DNA from: Methanosarcina siciliae T4/M
Lineage (GTDB): Archaea > Halobacteriota > Methanosarcinia > Methanosarcinales > Methanosarcinaceae
Direction of reading: 5' to 3'
Assembly: GCF_000970085.1 (NCBI RefSeq)
Contig: NZ_CP009506.1
Coordinates: 682,001 to 746,000 of the forward strand
DNA length: 64,000 bases
Shown here: in pieces, positions 1 through 8,372 of the stretch
Numbering within the stretch: the first letter of the stretch is position 1
Layout of the letters: the number at the start of each line of letters is the position of its first letter
Notes under the pieces: model-generated
What the model was told of the DNA's origin: nothing
Database searches by the model: none
Seen by the model: only the letters and a program-made list of their open reading frames with translations
Translations under genes and position numbers: made by a program

Positions 1-405
1 ATCGAGGAATCAAAGGTTAAATCCCTTTCAGCAGCTCTTGATTCTCTTCTTTGTGAGCCTTTTGATGCAAAAATTGAAGGCATCGGAGTTTTCCCAAAGC
101 TGTCAAACCCTAAAGTTCTGTGGCTGGGGGCAAAAGGAAACTTCAAGGCTCTTCATGATGATGTGGAAACCGTATTGAAGCCTTTTAAATTCAAAGAGGA
201 CGAGAGGGCGTTTACTGCCCATGCTACCCTTGCCAGGGTAAAATTCCTGAATAAAAATCAAAAAAATGCTTTTGCAGGTGTCCTGAACGAATTAAAAGAT
301 ACAAAAATTGGAAGCATAAGGGTAAATAAAGTGCTTCTGAAAAAAAGCACTCTAACTCCCGAAGGTCCCATTTATGAGACCCTGCATACGGTATATCTGG
401 ACTGA
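1..405 (+). CDS. thpR: RNA 2',3'-cyclic phosphodiesterase / 2'-5' RNA ligase family, C-terminal part
   Basis: This is the 3' end of a gene that begins before the window; the frame is open from base 1 to a TAA-type stop at the end. The translated part contains GIGVFPKLSNPKVLWLG and, about 60 residues later, HATLARVK. The second is the HxTL catalytic motif that occurs twice in the 2H phosphoesterase superfamily, so the first HxTL motif should lie upstream of the window. Family members cyclise or hydrolyse RNA 2',3'-phosphate ends; the physiological role in archaea is unsettled. It converges with the apbE-like gene on the other strand. Confidence 0.88.
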   Translation: MEESKVKSLSAALDSLLCEPFDAKIEGIGVFPKLSNPKVLWLGAKGNFKALHDDVETVLKPFKFKEDERAFTAHATLARVKFLNKNQKNAFAGVLNELKDTKIGSIRVNKVLLKKSTLTPEGPIYETLHTVYLD

Positions 406-590
406 CCGGCCCCTGCGCAGGACCGTATCAGTCCTTTCAACCCTGATCACTTCTTTTTATTTAAGTCTCTAAATTCTCTATGTATCCTATTCCTTTTTTC
501 GTACTTTATTTTTATCTAATTACTGATTTTTGTATCTCATTATCTCATTTGTGTGGTGATTTTTGTTTCTTTAATGGCACCCTTTTGATC

Positions 591-1616
591 TCAGCTATAT
601 CCTTCTGCTTCATATTCTTTGAATCCGCTTGAATACACAAGTCTGCGGTCTTCGGTTATTATAAGGCATTCAATCCCTTCGAGATTTTCTATCATCTCAA
701 GCCCTTCTTCTTCTCCCAGTACAAAGACTGTAGTTGCAAAAGAATCGGCATCTATAGCATTTCCGGCAATTACAGTACTGCTTATAATGCCTTCAGACGG
801 ATATCCTGTTCTCGGATCTGAGATGTGGGACACTCTGGCTGACTCATTAAAATAACGTTCGTAGTTTCCGCTCGTTGCAACTGCAATATCCTGGGCTTCA
901 ATTGCAGTGGCATATTGCCCGTTTTTGTCAGGGTTCTGAAGGCCTACCATCCAGGGTGTACCGTCGGGCTTCTGGCCTATATATTTTCCGTCTCCGCCTG
1001 CATTTACGAAGGCGTTCTCAATCCCGTCTTTCTCCAGAGCCTCTATTGCTTTATCAACGGCGTAGCCTTTTGCAATACCTCCCAGGGCTATCCTCATCCC
1101 GGGTTCCAGGCTTACAGTTCCGTTTTCAATGCTTATTTTTGAGTAATTTACGAGTTTGAGGGTCTCATTCAGTTCATCTGCAGTCGGGGGTTCCTTCGAG
1201 CCTCCAGGGAGGAATTTACTCTTCCATAGATCAAGTACGGGCTGGATGGTGACATCAAAGGCTCCTCCGCTTTTCTCCGAATAGTACTTTGACCGCTCCA
1301 GCACATAGATAAAATCAGGGCCAGCATTTTCAACTTTTCCCACGGTATTCAGGATAGTGAGCTGACTGTCCTCTTTTGAAGGGCTCATAAGGGCATCAAT
1401 TCGGTATATTTCACTGAAGGCATCATCTATTGCTTTCGAAGCTTCGCTTTCATTCGAGGCGTAGACAGCTACTGTAATCGTGGTGTCCATAATGCTTTTT
1501 GTCTGTTGAAACTCCTGAAGTTCCTTCTCTTCTTGGGTTTCAGACTGTACACAACCCGATGCTAATATCGATATGATAAGTAGAAATGCAAGTAGTGTTT
1601 TGTATTTTAAATCCAT
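591..1616 (-). CDS. apbE: FAD:protein FMN transferase (ApbE family lipoprotein)
   Basis: ApbE transfers FMN from FAD to a threonine of target proteins such as RnfG on the outer face of the membrane. The 341-residue product starts with a hydrophobic stretch ending in a lipobox (LASGC, Cys about residue 22), so it should be a lipid-anchored extracytoplasmic protein. Family motifs are present: GGIAKGYAVDKA near the middle, NAGGDGKYIG, HISDPRTGYP, and the metal-binding DADSFATTVFVLG near the C terminus. It is transcribed away from mmcA-rnf across a 1.3 kb spacer, which fits a maturase serving the Rnf complex (inference). The length is normal for the family and the ATG start precedes the signal directly. 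Confidence 0.93.
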   Translation of the reverse strand: MDLKYKTLLAFLLIISILASGCVQSETQEEKELQEFQQTKSIMDTTITVAVYASNESEASKAIDDAFSEIYRIDALMSPSKEDSQLTILNTVGKVENAGPDFIYVLERSKYYSEKSGGAFDVTIQPVLDLWKSKFLPGGSKEPPTADELNETLKLVNYSKISIENGTVSLEPGMRIALGGIAKGYAVDKAIEALEKDGIENAFVNAGGDGKYIGQKPDGTPWMVGLQNPDKNGQYATAIEAQDIAVATSGNYERYFNESARVSHISDPRTGYPSEGIISSTVIAGNAIDADSFATTVFVLGEEEGLEMIENLEGIECLIITEDRRLVYSSGFKEYEAEGYS

Positions 1617-1705
1617 GATCTATCAATTTTTCCTGCTAGTTTTTTAATTTTGGGATTGTTTAATTCTTTATCCGAATTTTTTCCAAAGGATAAAACAAGG
1701 TAAAA

Positions 1706-1905
1706 ATGAAATTTAGAGTGAATGAAATTTAAAGTGAATGAAATTTAGAGTGAATGAAATTTAGAGTGGATGAAATTTAGAGTGAATAAAATTTAGAGTG
1801 AATGAAATTTAGAGTGGATGAAATCTGTAATGGATGAAATCTGTAGTGGATGAAATCTGTAATGGATGAAATCTGTAGTGGATGAAATCTGTAGTGGAAT
1901 GAATA
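1706..1905. repeat. Tandem array of about twelve 16-bp units
   Basis: Units begin at 1706, 1722, 1738, 1754, 1770, 1786, 1802, 1818, 1834, 1850, 1866 and 1882, an exact 16-bp period. The first seven read approximately ATGAAATTTAGAGTGA; from 1818 the unit changes to ATGAAATCTGTAGTGG. The switch to a second homogeneous subtype suggests two rounds of local expansion. No open frame of interest runs through it. It lies between apbE and mmcA. Confidence 0.9.
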
Positions 1906-1965
1906 GGAAGTAATATTTTATTTTGAAAATGAAGTGGAAGTAATATTTTATTTTGAAAATGAAGT
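1906..1965. repeat. Two perfect 30-bp tandem copies
   Basis: Two adjacent identical copies of a 30-bp unit that starts GGAAGTAATATTTTATTTTG directly follow the 16-bp array. They probably arose by slippage or unequal exchange in the same unstable spacer. Confidence 0.85.
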
Positions 1966-2484
1966 TTTATTTTTGTTTCTTGTTCTGTTTTTATTTCTCG
2001 CGGTTTTCATCTATTTTTCACTTCTTTTCTCTTATCTCATTTTTTTTGTTTTTTCTTCGTTCCCTATTTCTATTGATAAAAGCCTGACATGCTCTTTAGT
2101 TAGCTTTTTCTTTGTTACGCCTGTCTCCTGTCTGGCCCGGAAAACTCTATAGTTCTTCATCCTGATCTGGTGGTTAATTCATGATTAATGGTTATTGAAC
2201 GATCAATTATTGGTTACTTTCTTATATTTAATATATTTTATATATTTTTCAATTTATTCTCGTTTTTCGAGATTTTTCCCTACCCATAAAAGCTAAAAAA
2301 GATTCTTTTTCTTTAGGTTAACTGTACAGGTACTCTTCTTGATTTTAATGTATAATCATGTACATTCTCTTTGGAAAACTATATATATAAAAAAAGTGTA
2401 AGTTTTTTACTTATATTTCAATTATTTTATATATTTAACTAATATACACGGTATGGTATATATTAAGTATATATTTTGATTACG
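1966..2484. other. AT-rich intergenic spacer, no gene seen
   Basis: This stretch is very T-rich at first (hydrophobic low-complexity frames are by-products) and then AT-rich with several TATATA-like tracts around 2225-2240 and 2384-2480. I see no convincing gene, RNA or terminator. It may contain additional upstream promoter elements for mmcA-rnf. Confidence 0.5.
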
Positions 2485-2802
2485 TTATAAAAGTCTATGC
2501 AATTCCCTAAAACTTATTTCGAAAGAAATAAGTATTACCTCAAGCAAACATTTTTCGTTGAAGTGAAATTTAGCTTTGTTTTTCGGAGTAAAATGGCTAT
2601 CTAAAGTAAGGAAAGGAAAAAGCCGGTGATCAAAAAAACCTTCAGGAAAACCAATGACGCTAAAAAGAGCTAGGCTAGTCATTCATGCCAGTTCCTTCTC
2701 GCTTCAGTTTTCCGTTAATTGATTCCTTTCGGTCTCTGGATTATGCCACTGGAGGTCTGGAAGGAACGGCAGTGTACACCCCTCTGGCCGTGTACGATCC
2801 AG
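2485..2802 (+). promoter_or_regulatory. Candidate distal promoter and long folded leader of mmcA-rnf
   Basis: TTATAAAAG at 2485-2493 looks like an archaeal TATA box. The expected start site about 25 bases downstream coincides with a perfect 9-bp hairpin, ACTTATTTC/GAAATAAGT with a GAAA loop (2512-2533). Further down, CTGGA/TCCAG (2757-2761, 2798-2802) encloses ACGGC/GCCGT (2766-2770, 2787-2791), a second hairpin. If the promoter is right, the leader is about 400 nt long. No open frame of note occupies it. The promoter and start site are inferred from sequence only. Confidence 0.45.
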
Positions 2803-2833
2803 CCGTAAATATCTTTCAATTTCATTCGTTATT

Positions 2834-2858
2834 CGATATAAGTTTCAAGTTGTTGAAA
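2834..2858 (+). promoter_or_regulatory. Candidate proximal TATA box and inverted repeat before mmcA
   Basis: CGATATAAG near 2834-2842 resembles a second TATA element. It is followed immediately by the inverted repeat TTTCAA-GTTG-TTGAAA (2843-2858). This could be an operator or a small hairpin near a proximal start site, about 55 bases before the gene. Confidence 0.35.
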
Positions 2859-2915
2859 TTTGAACTTTCTTTCTTTCCCAGCATGAACATAACAACGTGA
2901 ACAAAAAAAGAGAAT

Positions 2916-4418
2916 GTGGTCGTTATGAATAGGTTAAATCTGTTGGTGTCGGGAGTCGCTGTGGTGCTTCTCGTGGCTGCTGGTGCCTATTCTTCTCTTG
3001 GGTATTCAGGGAATGATGCAATTGCATCTCACTATATGACCAAAGGAGAATGGTCCGATTCGGTCTGCGGAGGCTGTCACTTCGATGTCTATGAAAACGT
3101 CAATAATTCTTATCATGTACAGGTAAATATGAGTAGATGGTCTCCCCTCACAAATTTTGATCTTGAAACATCCGGAGAAGAGGAATGGGTCAAGGAATTC
3201 GGGATGTATCATCCCGGTGGAGGTCCGCTTGCAAAATATGGTATTGACATTGACTGCATGATGTGTCATGAGAAGTACGGGCTCTATGACTTTGATGCAC
3301 GTGCCGAAGCTATTGCAAATGGGAATTTTGCAAATGCGAATAGTCTAGCGGTGGCGAATTTCAGTGCTACCGCACAGACTGATCCCCTGCACCTTTTTGT
3401 CTACGCTGCTAACGTCCTTACCCCCTACCCTCTGCTGATCGTTTTCCATGATGCTGTAAACGGAGCTCCAACGTCCTGTGCCCAGATGTGTCACAGAACC
3501 GATGTGGAAACGAGTGCTGTTATGTGGGCTGATGAAGAGGCCTTTGAGGAGTCTGATGCCCATGCAGCAAACGGCGTTGAATGTACGGCATGCCACCATA
3601 CTGAAGCGTTCATCATAACCTCCGATCACCAGATCGGACGTGGAAACGCCTCTGATTCCCCGGATCTTCCGGATAGCCACTATGATGACACTATGCGCAG
3701 CTGTGATGACGCCGCGTGCCATGCAGGAATCTCTCACGGCCCGTTTGCTGACTCTCACATGGAATTCCTTGCATGTGAAGCCTGCCACATCCCTGAGCTT
3801 CCTGGAGGAGACCTGCCGGGTGGCAACGTGCTCGAGTCTTTCAGCTGGCAGAATGGAGAACGTGAGGACGTTTACAGGGATTCGGACTTCCAGCCTGCCC
3901 TTGCCTGGTATAACGGAAACTCAGGAGATGTCCTGCCAAGTGTGGACACAAGGAATGACACGGATGTAATGGTTACTCCGTTCAACAACATTACCGGAAC
4001 CTGGTGGGACGCAGGCACCGATCCTGAAGTGCTCGCAAACCCGAACACCAGCATCTCCACCGGAGACCCGATCCCGGTCCAGTATGTAAAGGCAGCAGAT
4101 GCCAACGGTGACGGTGAAGTCACAGTGGAAGAAATGCAGGCTTATGATGCTGACGGAGACGGACAGGCCGACTATCCGAACGCGGTGTTGAGAACTGTGG
4201 AGCTTTATTACCAGGTCGCTCACAGTATTGTTAGCAGTGATATTGGACTCGCTGACCCATACACCTGCAAGGACTGCCACGGGAATGAATCCGTGATTGA
4301 CTGGGCAGCCCTTGGTTATGAGCAGGACCCGGGAGGAGAGTCTTCGGCTGTGAAGAGTATTGCTGTAACTTACGATAGGCCAAGACCTGTTGAAGTTGAA
4401 AGGGAACCTGCACTATAA
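2916..4418 (+). CDS. mmcA: Multihaem c-type cytochrome MmcA
   Basis: Membrane-associated cytochrome c that exchanges electrons with the Rnf complex and methanophenazine in Methanosarcina. Numbering from the GTG at 2916: signal or anchor segment at about 8-30; haem motifs CGGCH (51), CMMCH (114), CTACH (223), CEACH (287) and CKDCH (451), plus two non-standard ones, CAQMCH (188, CX3CH) and CDDAACH (263, CX4CH), seven sites in all. Residues 395-406 form a canonical EF-hand loop and 411-422 a partial second one. An ATG three codons in (2925) is an equally good start; neither has a clear ribosome site. The stop overlaps the region where rnfC begins, so the genes are co-transcribed. Confidence 0.95.
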   Translation: MVVMNRLNLLVSGVAVVLLVAAGAYSSLGYSGNDAIASHYMTKGEWSDSVCGGCHFDVYENVNNSYHVQVNMSRWSPLTNFDLETSGEEEWVKEFGMYHPGGGPLAKYGIDIDCMMCHEKYGLYDFDARAEAIANGNFANANSLAVANFSATAQTDPLHLFVYAANVLTPYPLLIVFHDAVNGAPTSCAQMCHRTDVETSAVMWADEEAFEESDAHAANGVECTACHHTEAFIITSDHQIGRGNASDSPDLPDSHYDDTMRSCDDAACHAGISHGPFADSHMEFLACEACHIPELPGGDLPGGNVLESFSWQNGEREDVYRDSDFQPALAWYNGNSGDVLPSVDTRNDTDVMVTPFNNITGTWWDAGTDPEVLANPNTSISTGDPIPVQYVKAADANGDGEVTVEEMQAYDADGDGQADYPNAVLRTVELYYQVAHSIVSSDIGLADPYTCKDCHGNESVIDWAALGYEQDPGGESSAVKSIAVTYDRPRPVEVEREPAL

Positions 4419-4431
4419 GGAGGTGGCAAAC

Positions 4432-5739
4432 CTGAGTGACGTTATTAAAATTGACAAACTGCCTGAAAAGGCAATTATACCCATGAGGCAGCACGATGGA
4501 ATTGCTTGTGCTCCTCTGGTTAAGAAAGGTGCAGAAGTTATCGCCGGCCAGAAACTGGGGGAATGTGAGGGCAGTGACCTCGCTTATGTCCATTCCCCTT
4601 TCTGCGGGACTGTTAAATCAATCGAGCTAATGCCAAACCCAAGTGGAAAGAGAATCCTTAGTGTTGTGCTCACTCCTTCGGAGTGTGAGCAAACGGTTGA
4701 TTTCATTCCTGAAAAGAATGCGCCCCCTTCAAGGTTAATTGAGATTATCAAGGAAGCGGGAATTGTCGAGTATTATGAAATACCCACATACCTTGCTCTT
4801 AAGCCCGGTAAGAGGATCGATACTTTGCTTATGAATGCAACTTTTCCCCTTATTACCCATGCTTATCTGAGTTCTCTTGACAAAGTCCTTGAAGGGTTCA
4901 AGCTTATGCTTGAGGCAAGCGGGATTCCAAGGGGGGTAATTGTTGTAAGAGGAGATGATAAGGAATCCATTAAAGCCTTCAAGAGTGCAAAGGTTGATGG
5001 TAAATCGCTTACCATTGCTCCTATCATTGGAAAGAGGCATGCTGACTACTACCTTGAGGATGTAGAGGATCAGATCATCGTTGTTGTCACAGGAAATATC
5101 ACATACACTCCTACGATGATGAACCTGCTTTCAGCCAACATAATGGGTAGAAAACTTCCTCTGGGATACAAGCTTTCAGACGTGCATGTAGTAGTATGTG
5201 GGGTAAAATCTGCCAAAGCAGTATACGACGCAATCAACGAGGGAAAACCCTATCTCGAAAGTGCAGTAACAGTTACTGGGGCGGTTAATAACCCCAAGAC
5301 TGTAATTGTCAAGTTCGGGACTCCTATTAAGGATGTAATCGAGGCCTGTGGAGGGTACAAAGGTGAACCCGGCAAGGTTATTGTTAATGGATCCATGGGC
5401 GGAGTGGCCGTGTATACGGACGAGGCGCCTGTGGTTAAGACTACCGTCGGGATTGTCGTCCAGACAGAAGCTGAAGTCCTGAGGGACGAAGCAAATGTTT
5501 GTATCCACTGTGGGCGTTGCGTGGATGTCTGTCCCATGAACCTGCTGCCCGGGAGAATTGCCGTTATGGCTGACCAGGGCATGTTTGACAGGTGCAGAGA
5601 GTATTTTGCCTTAGGTTGTATCGAATGCGGAGAATGTGCTGTAGTCTGCCCTGCTAAGAAACATCTTGTGCAGCTCATACGCTATTCAAAGCTTCAGATT
5701 ATGAATCAAAAGAACGAAACAGTGGAGGCGACGGAATGA
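4432..5739 (+). CDS. rnfC: Rnf electron transport complex subunit RnfC
   Basis: Peripheral Fe-S subunit of the ion-pumping ferredoxin-oxidising Rnf complex. Two ferredoxin-type motifs lie near the C terminus, CIHCGRCVDVCP and CIECGECAVVCP, preceded by the usual NQRF/SLBB-like region. The start is unclear. A perfect GGAGGTG ribosome site (4419-4425) is seven bases before an in-frame CTG at 4432, giving MSDVIKIDKLP. Other in-frame candidates are GTG 4423, which lies inside that site, and TTG 4390, which overlaps mmcA and has no good ribosome site. I list the CTG start as the best fit (about 435 residues). It overlaps rnfD by four bases (ATGA). Confidence 0.9.
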   Translation: MSDVIKIDKLPEKAIIPMRQHDGIACAPLVKKGAEVIAGQKLGECEGSDLAYVHSPFCGTVKSIELMPNPSGKRILSVVLTPSECEQTVDFIPEKNAPPSRLIEIIKEAGIVEYYEIPTYLALKPGKRIDTLLMNATFPLITHAYLSSLDKVLEGFKLMLEASGIPRGVIVVRGDDKESIKAFKSAKVDGKSLTIAPIIGKRHADYYLEDVEDQIIVVVTGNITYTPTMMNLLSANIMGRKLPLGYKLSDVHVVVCGVKSAKAVYDAINEGKPYLESAVTVTGAVNNPKTVIVKFGTPIKDVIEACGGYKGEPGKVIVNGSMGGVAVYTDEAPVVKTTVGIVVQTEAEVLRDEANVCIHCGRCVDVCPMNLLPGRIAVMADQGMFDRCREYFALGCIECGECAVVCPAKKHLVQLIRYSKLQIMNQKNETVEATE

Positions 5740-6602
5740 CATCTTTTACGGTATCTCCCCCTCCTCATAGAAAAAAGAAAATTTTCATCAAAAATCTCAT
5801 ATGGAGTAGGATTGTTGCCCTGTTACCCATCAGTGCAGCAGCTGTTTATTTCTTTGGATTTGCTGCTCTGGGGAACATAATTGCTTCAATTTTAGGGGCA
5901 GTGGGTATTGAATTTGTAATTCAAAAAGCGTTCAATAAGAAGCTTACAATAATGGATGGAAATGCCATCTATCTCGGGCTCTTGCTTGCTCTTATTTCTC
6001 CGCCCACACTCCCTGCCTGGATGATTTTTATAGGAGGGGCGTTTGCTATAGGAGTTGGGAAACACGCATTCGGAGGACTCGGGTCCTATACTTTTCATCC
6101 CTCACTTGCAGCCTGGGTTTTCTTAAGCCTTGCCTGGGCTCAGGACATGCTTCCGGGAACTATCCCGATTTTAAGCAGCTTTTCGGACCTGATACTGGAG
6201 AATGGAGCCGGATTCCTTGCAGATGTTTCTCCGATCCTTGTGCTTCTTGCAGGAGTAATACTCATACTTGTGAAATATATTGAGTGGAGGATCCCGCTAT
6301 CATATCTCTTGACAACGGTTATCCTGGCTTCAGTGCTTGGAGACCCCATATCTTACGTGGTTTCGGGGACTTTCCTTCTTGGAGTATTCTTCATTGCCAC
6401 GGAGACAGTTACAAGTCCGGTAACCCGGAATGGAAGAATTGTATACGGGATCCTTTGTGGAGTCCTTACTGTGATTTATGGGTATTTCTCAGGAAACTAT
6501 GTATGGGGTACCCTTTATGCCCTGCTTCTGTCAAACGCGGTAGCTCCATTTATCGAACTCAAGACTCTTCCAAAACCTATGGGTGGTGTAGCGCATGAGT
6601 GA
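5736..6602 (+). CDS. rnfD: Rnf complex membrane subunit RnfD
   Basis: Integral membrane subunit of the Rnf ion pump, about nine hydrophobic segments in 288 residues. Landmark motifs are GVGKHAFGGLGSYTFHPSLA and ATETVTSPVTRNGR. It is shorter than bacterial RnfD (about 350 residues), and I see no SGAT/STAT-type motif in the extracytoplasmic loop where bacterial RnfD carries covalent FMN. The GGAGG ribosome site lies inside the end of rnfC, and the stop overlaps the start of rnfG by eight bases, so translation is probably coupled. Confidence 0.95.
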   Translation: MTSFTVSPPPHRKKKIFIKNLIWSRIVALLPISAAAVYFFGFAALGNIIASILGAVGIEFVIQKAFNKKLTIMDGNAIYLGLLLALISPPTLPAWMIFIGGAFAIGVGKHAFGGLGSYTFHPSLAAWVFLSLAWAQDMLPGTIPILSSFSDLILENGAGFLADVSPILVLLAGVILILVKYIEWRIPLSYLLTTVILASVLGDPISYVVSGTFLLGVFFIATETVTSPVTRNGRIVYGILCGVLTVIYGYFSGNYVWGTLYALLLSNAVAPFIELKTLPKPMGGVAHE

Positions 6603-7161
6603 TGGTAAGGAAGTAATGAAAGTTATTGTAACAATAGTGGTAATTTCTGCTGTTGCTGCAGCTTTGCTTGCTCTCACCTATACTCCTACCCAGGAGCAGC
6701 TGAAACTTTTACATGCAGAACAGCAGAAAGAAGCCATGAAGGCAATCCTTCCGCAGGCTTCTGATTTCGAAGAAGTTGCCGGGTCTGAGGTGGATGATGA
6801 TGGAAATCCTGTTGTGCTGTACTACCGGGGAGTTGATTCTTCAGGAAATGTCGTAGGCTATGTGGTCGAACGGAACCAGGTAGGAGCCCAGGGCATGATC
6901 CAATTGCTTGCGGGAATTTCCTCGGATTTTAGTACGATCACAGGGTTTCAGGTTATGAAACATTCCGAAACCCCCGGTTTAGGAGCCCTTATTACAACTC
7001 CCGAATTCCAGGGGCAGTTTGTGGATCTTCCTGTGGCCGATACGAGTTTAACCAAAAATGGCGGTCAAGTTGATTCAATTTCCGGAGCTACGATCTCTTC
7101 ACAGGCAGTGGTAGATGCGCTGCACAGTGCAGTTGATTATGTATCCGCACAGGAGGGCTGA
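6595..7161 (+). CDS. rnfG: Rnf complex flavoprotein subunit RnfG
   Basis: Single-pass membrane protein (hydrophobic segment at about residues 8-28) with an extracytoplasmic FMN-binding domain. The flavinylation motif SGATISS is near residue 165; its threonine is expected to carry FMN added by ApbE. The GLGALITTPEF region is typical of the family. The length, 188 residues, is normal. It overlaps rnfD and is followed after one base by rnfE. Confidence 0.96.
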   Translation: MSDGKEVMKVIVTIVVISAVAAALLALTYTPTQEQLKLLHAEQQKEAMKAILPQASDFEEVAGSEVDDDGNPVVLYYRGVDSSGNVVGYVVERNQVGAQGMIQLLAGISSDFSTITGFQVMKHSETPGLGALITTPEFQGQFVDLPVADTSLTKNGGQVDSISGATISSQAVVDALHSAVDYVSAQEG

Positions 7162-7162
7162 T

Positions 7163-7780
7163 ATGAATCCTATAAGTGAATTTATACGCGGAATTACTAA
7201 AGACAACCCTACCTTTGGGCTTGTGCTCGGGCTCTGTCCGACTCTAGCAGTCACAACATCCGTGGAAAACGGGATCGGTATGGCCATGGGTACACTGTTC
7301 GTGTTGGTAGGTTCGAACATGATGGTTTCTGCGATCCGAAAAGGAATTCCGGGGACAGTTAGGCTTCCCATTGAAATTATTGTCATTGCAACTTTCGTTA
7401 CGATCGTTGACATGGTGATGGAAGCATTTACACCGGACCTGTATGCATCTCTCGGTGTGTTCATTCCTTTGATCGTGGTTAATTGTATTGTTATTGGAAG
7501 GGCTGAGGCCTACGCCCTGAAGAATGGAGTCTTTTATTCGATTATCGATGCTCTTGGTGAGGGTACGGGTTTTCTGCTCGTGTTAATTCTCATCGGGGGA
7601 ATCAGAGAACTGCTGGGAACTGGCATTATCGATCCGTTCGGAATGACTCTCATAAACCTGAGTGGTATAATCCACCCTGCAATGTTCATGACCATGTCCC
7701 CAGGTGCCTTCCTCACAATTGCAGTGTTGATGACCATTGTGAACTATCGCAGGCAGCAGAAAGCTGCAAAGGGTGGTTAA
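7163..7780 (+). CDS. rnfE: Rnf complex membrane subunit RnfE
   Basis: One of the two paralogous six-helix RnfA/RnfE subunits that form the membrane core and coordinate an in-membrane Fe-S cluster. The product begins MNPISEFIRGITKDNPTF, as in other RnfE/NqrD proteins, and contains GLCPTLAVTTSVENGIGM. I chose the ATG at 7163 because AGGAGGG lies directly upstream; an earlier in-frame start overlaps rnfG and has no ribosome site. It is followed at once by rnfA. Confidence 0.95.
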   Translation: MNPISEFIRGITKDNPTFGLVLGLCPTLAVTTSVENGIGMAMGTLFVLVGSNMMVSAIRKGIPGTVRLPIEIIVIATFVTIVDMVMEAFTPDLYASLGVFIPLIVVNCIVIGRAEAYALKNGVFYSIIDALGEGTGFLLVLILIGGIRELLGTGIIDPFGMTLINLSGIIHPAMFMTMSPGAFLTIAVLMTIVNYRRQQKAAKGG

Positions 7781-7781
7781 A

Positions 7782-8372
7782 ATGGCAGAATCTCTATTTA
7801 CAATCTTTCTTGAAGGAGTGTTTATCAAGAACTTTCTTCTCATTCAGTTCCTGGGCTTATGTTCTTTTGTGGGCGTAACCAAGGACCTGAAAAGTGCTTC
7901 AGGAATGTCGGGTGCTGTAGTTTTCGTCATGGCGATGGCAGCAACCGTATCCTTTGCTCTGTATAATTTCATTTTAGTACCCCTAAAGCTGGAGTTCCTG
8001 CGGACTATCGCTTTCATCGTGGTTATCGCGGCGCTCGTGCAGCTTGTAGAGTTTATCGTTAGGAAACATGTGCCTGCCCTCTACCGTTCCCTCGGGATCT
8101 ACCTGCCCCTGATTACCACCAACTGTGCGGTGCTCGGGGCTGTGCTCCTTAATGTCATGAACGATTTCGATTTCGCTCAGAGCGTTGTCTTCGGAGTGGC
8201 TGCAGGGCTTGGTTATACGGTTGCCATGCTGATGATGGCTGCAATAAGGGAAAGAAGTGACCTGGTAGAAGTGCCGAAATCCGTTGGAAGAGGTGTAACA
8301 TACGCGTTCTTCATTGCGACTATTATGTCAATGTCTTTCGTGAACTTCTTTGGGGTGATTCCCCTTGAATAA
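7782..8372 (+). CDS. rnfA: Rnf complex membrane subunit RnfA
   Basis: Six-helix membrane subunit paralogous to RnfE/NqrE. It begins MAESLFTIFLEGVFIKNFLL and contains LPLITTNCAVLG, the conserved cysteine segment that with RnfE holds the membrane Fe-S cluster. The ATG at 7782 is preceded by GGGTGG at the end of rnfE. A GTG three codons earlier is possible but lies within that site. It overlaps rnfB by eight bases. Confidence 0.95.
   Translation: MAESLFTIFLEGVFIKNFLLIQFLGLCSFVGVTKDLKSASGMSGAVVFVMAMAATVSFALYNFILVPLKLEFLRTIAFIVVIAALVQLVEFIVRKHVPALYRSLGIYLPLITTNCAVLGAVLLNVMNDFDFAQSVVFGVAAGLGYTVAMLMMAAIRERSDLVEVPKSVGRGVTYAFFIATIMSMSFVNFFGVIPLE

Noticed and set aside
1934..2152. 72-residue hydrophobic frame on the plus strand
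   Set aside because: Made of poly-T-derived Phe/Leu/Ser runs in an AT-rich spacer, starts inside a 30-bp repeat and has no ribosome site.
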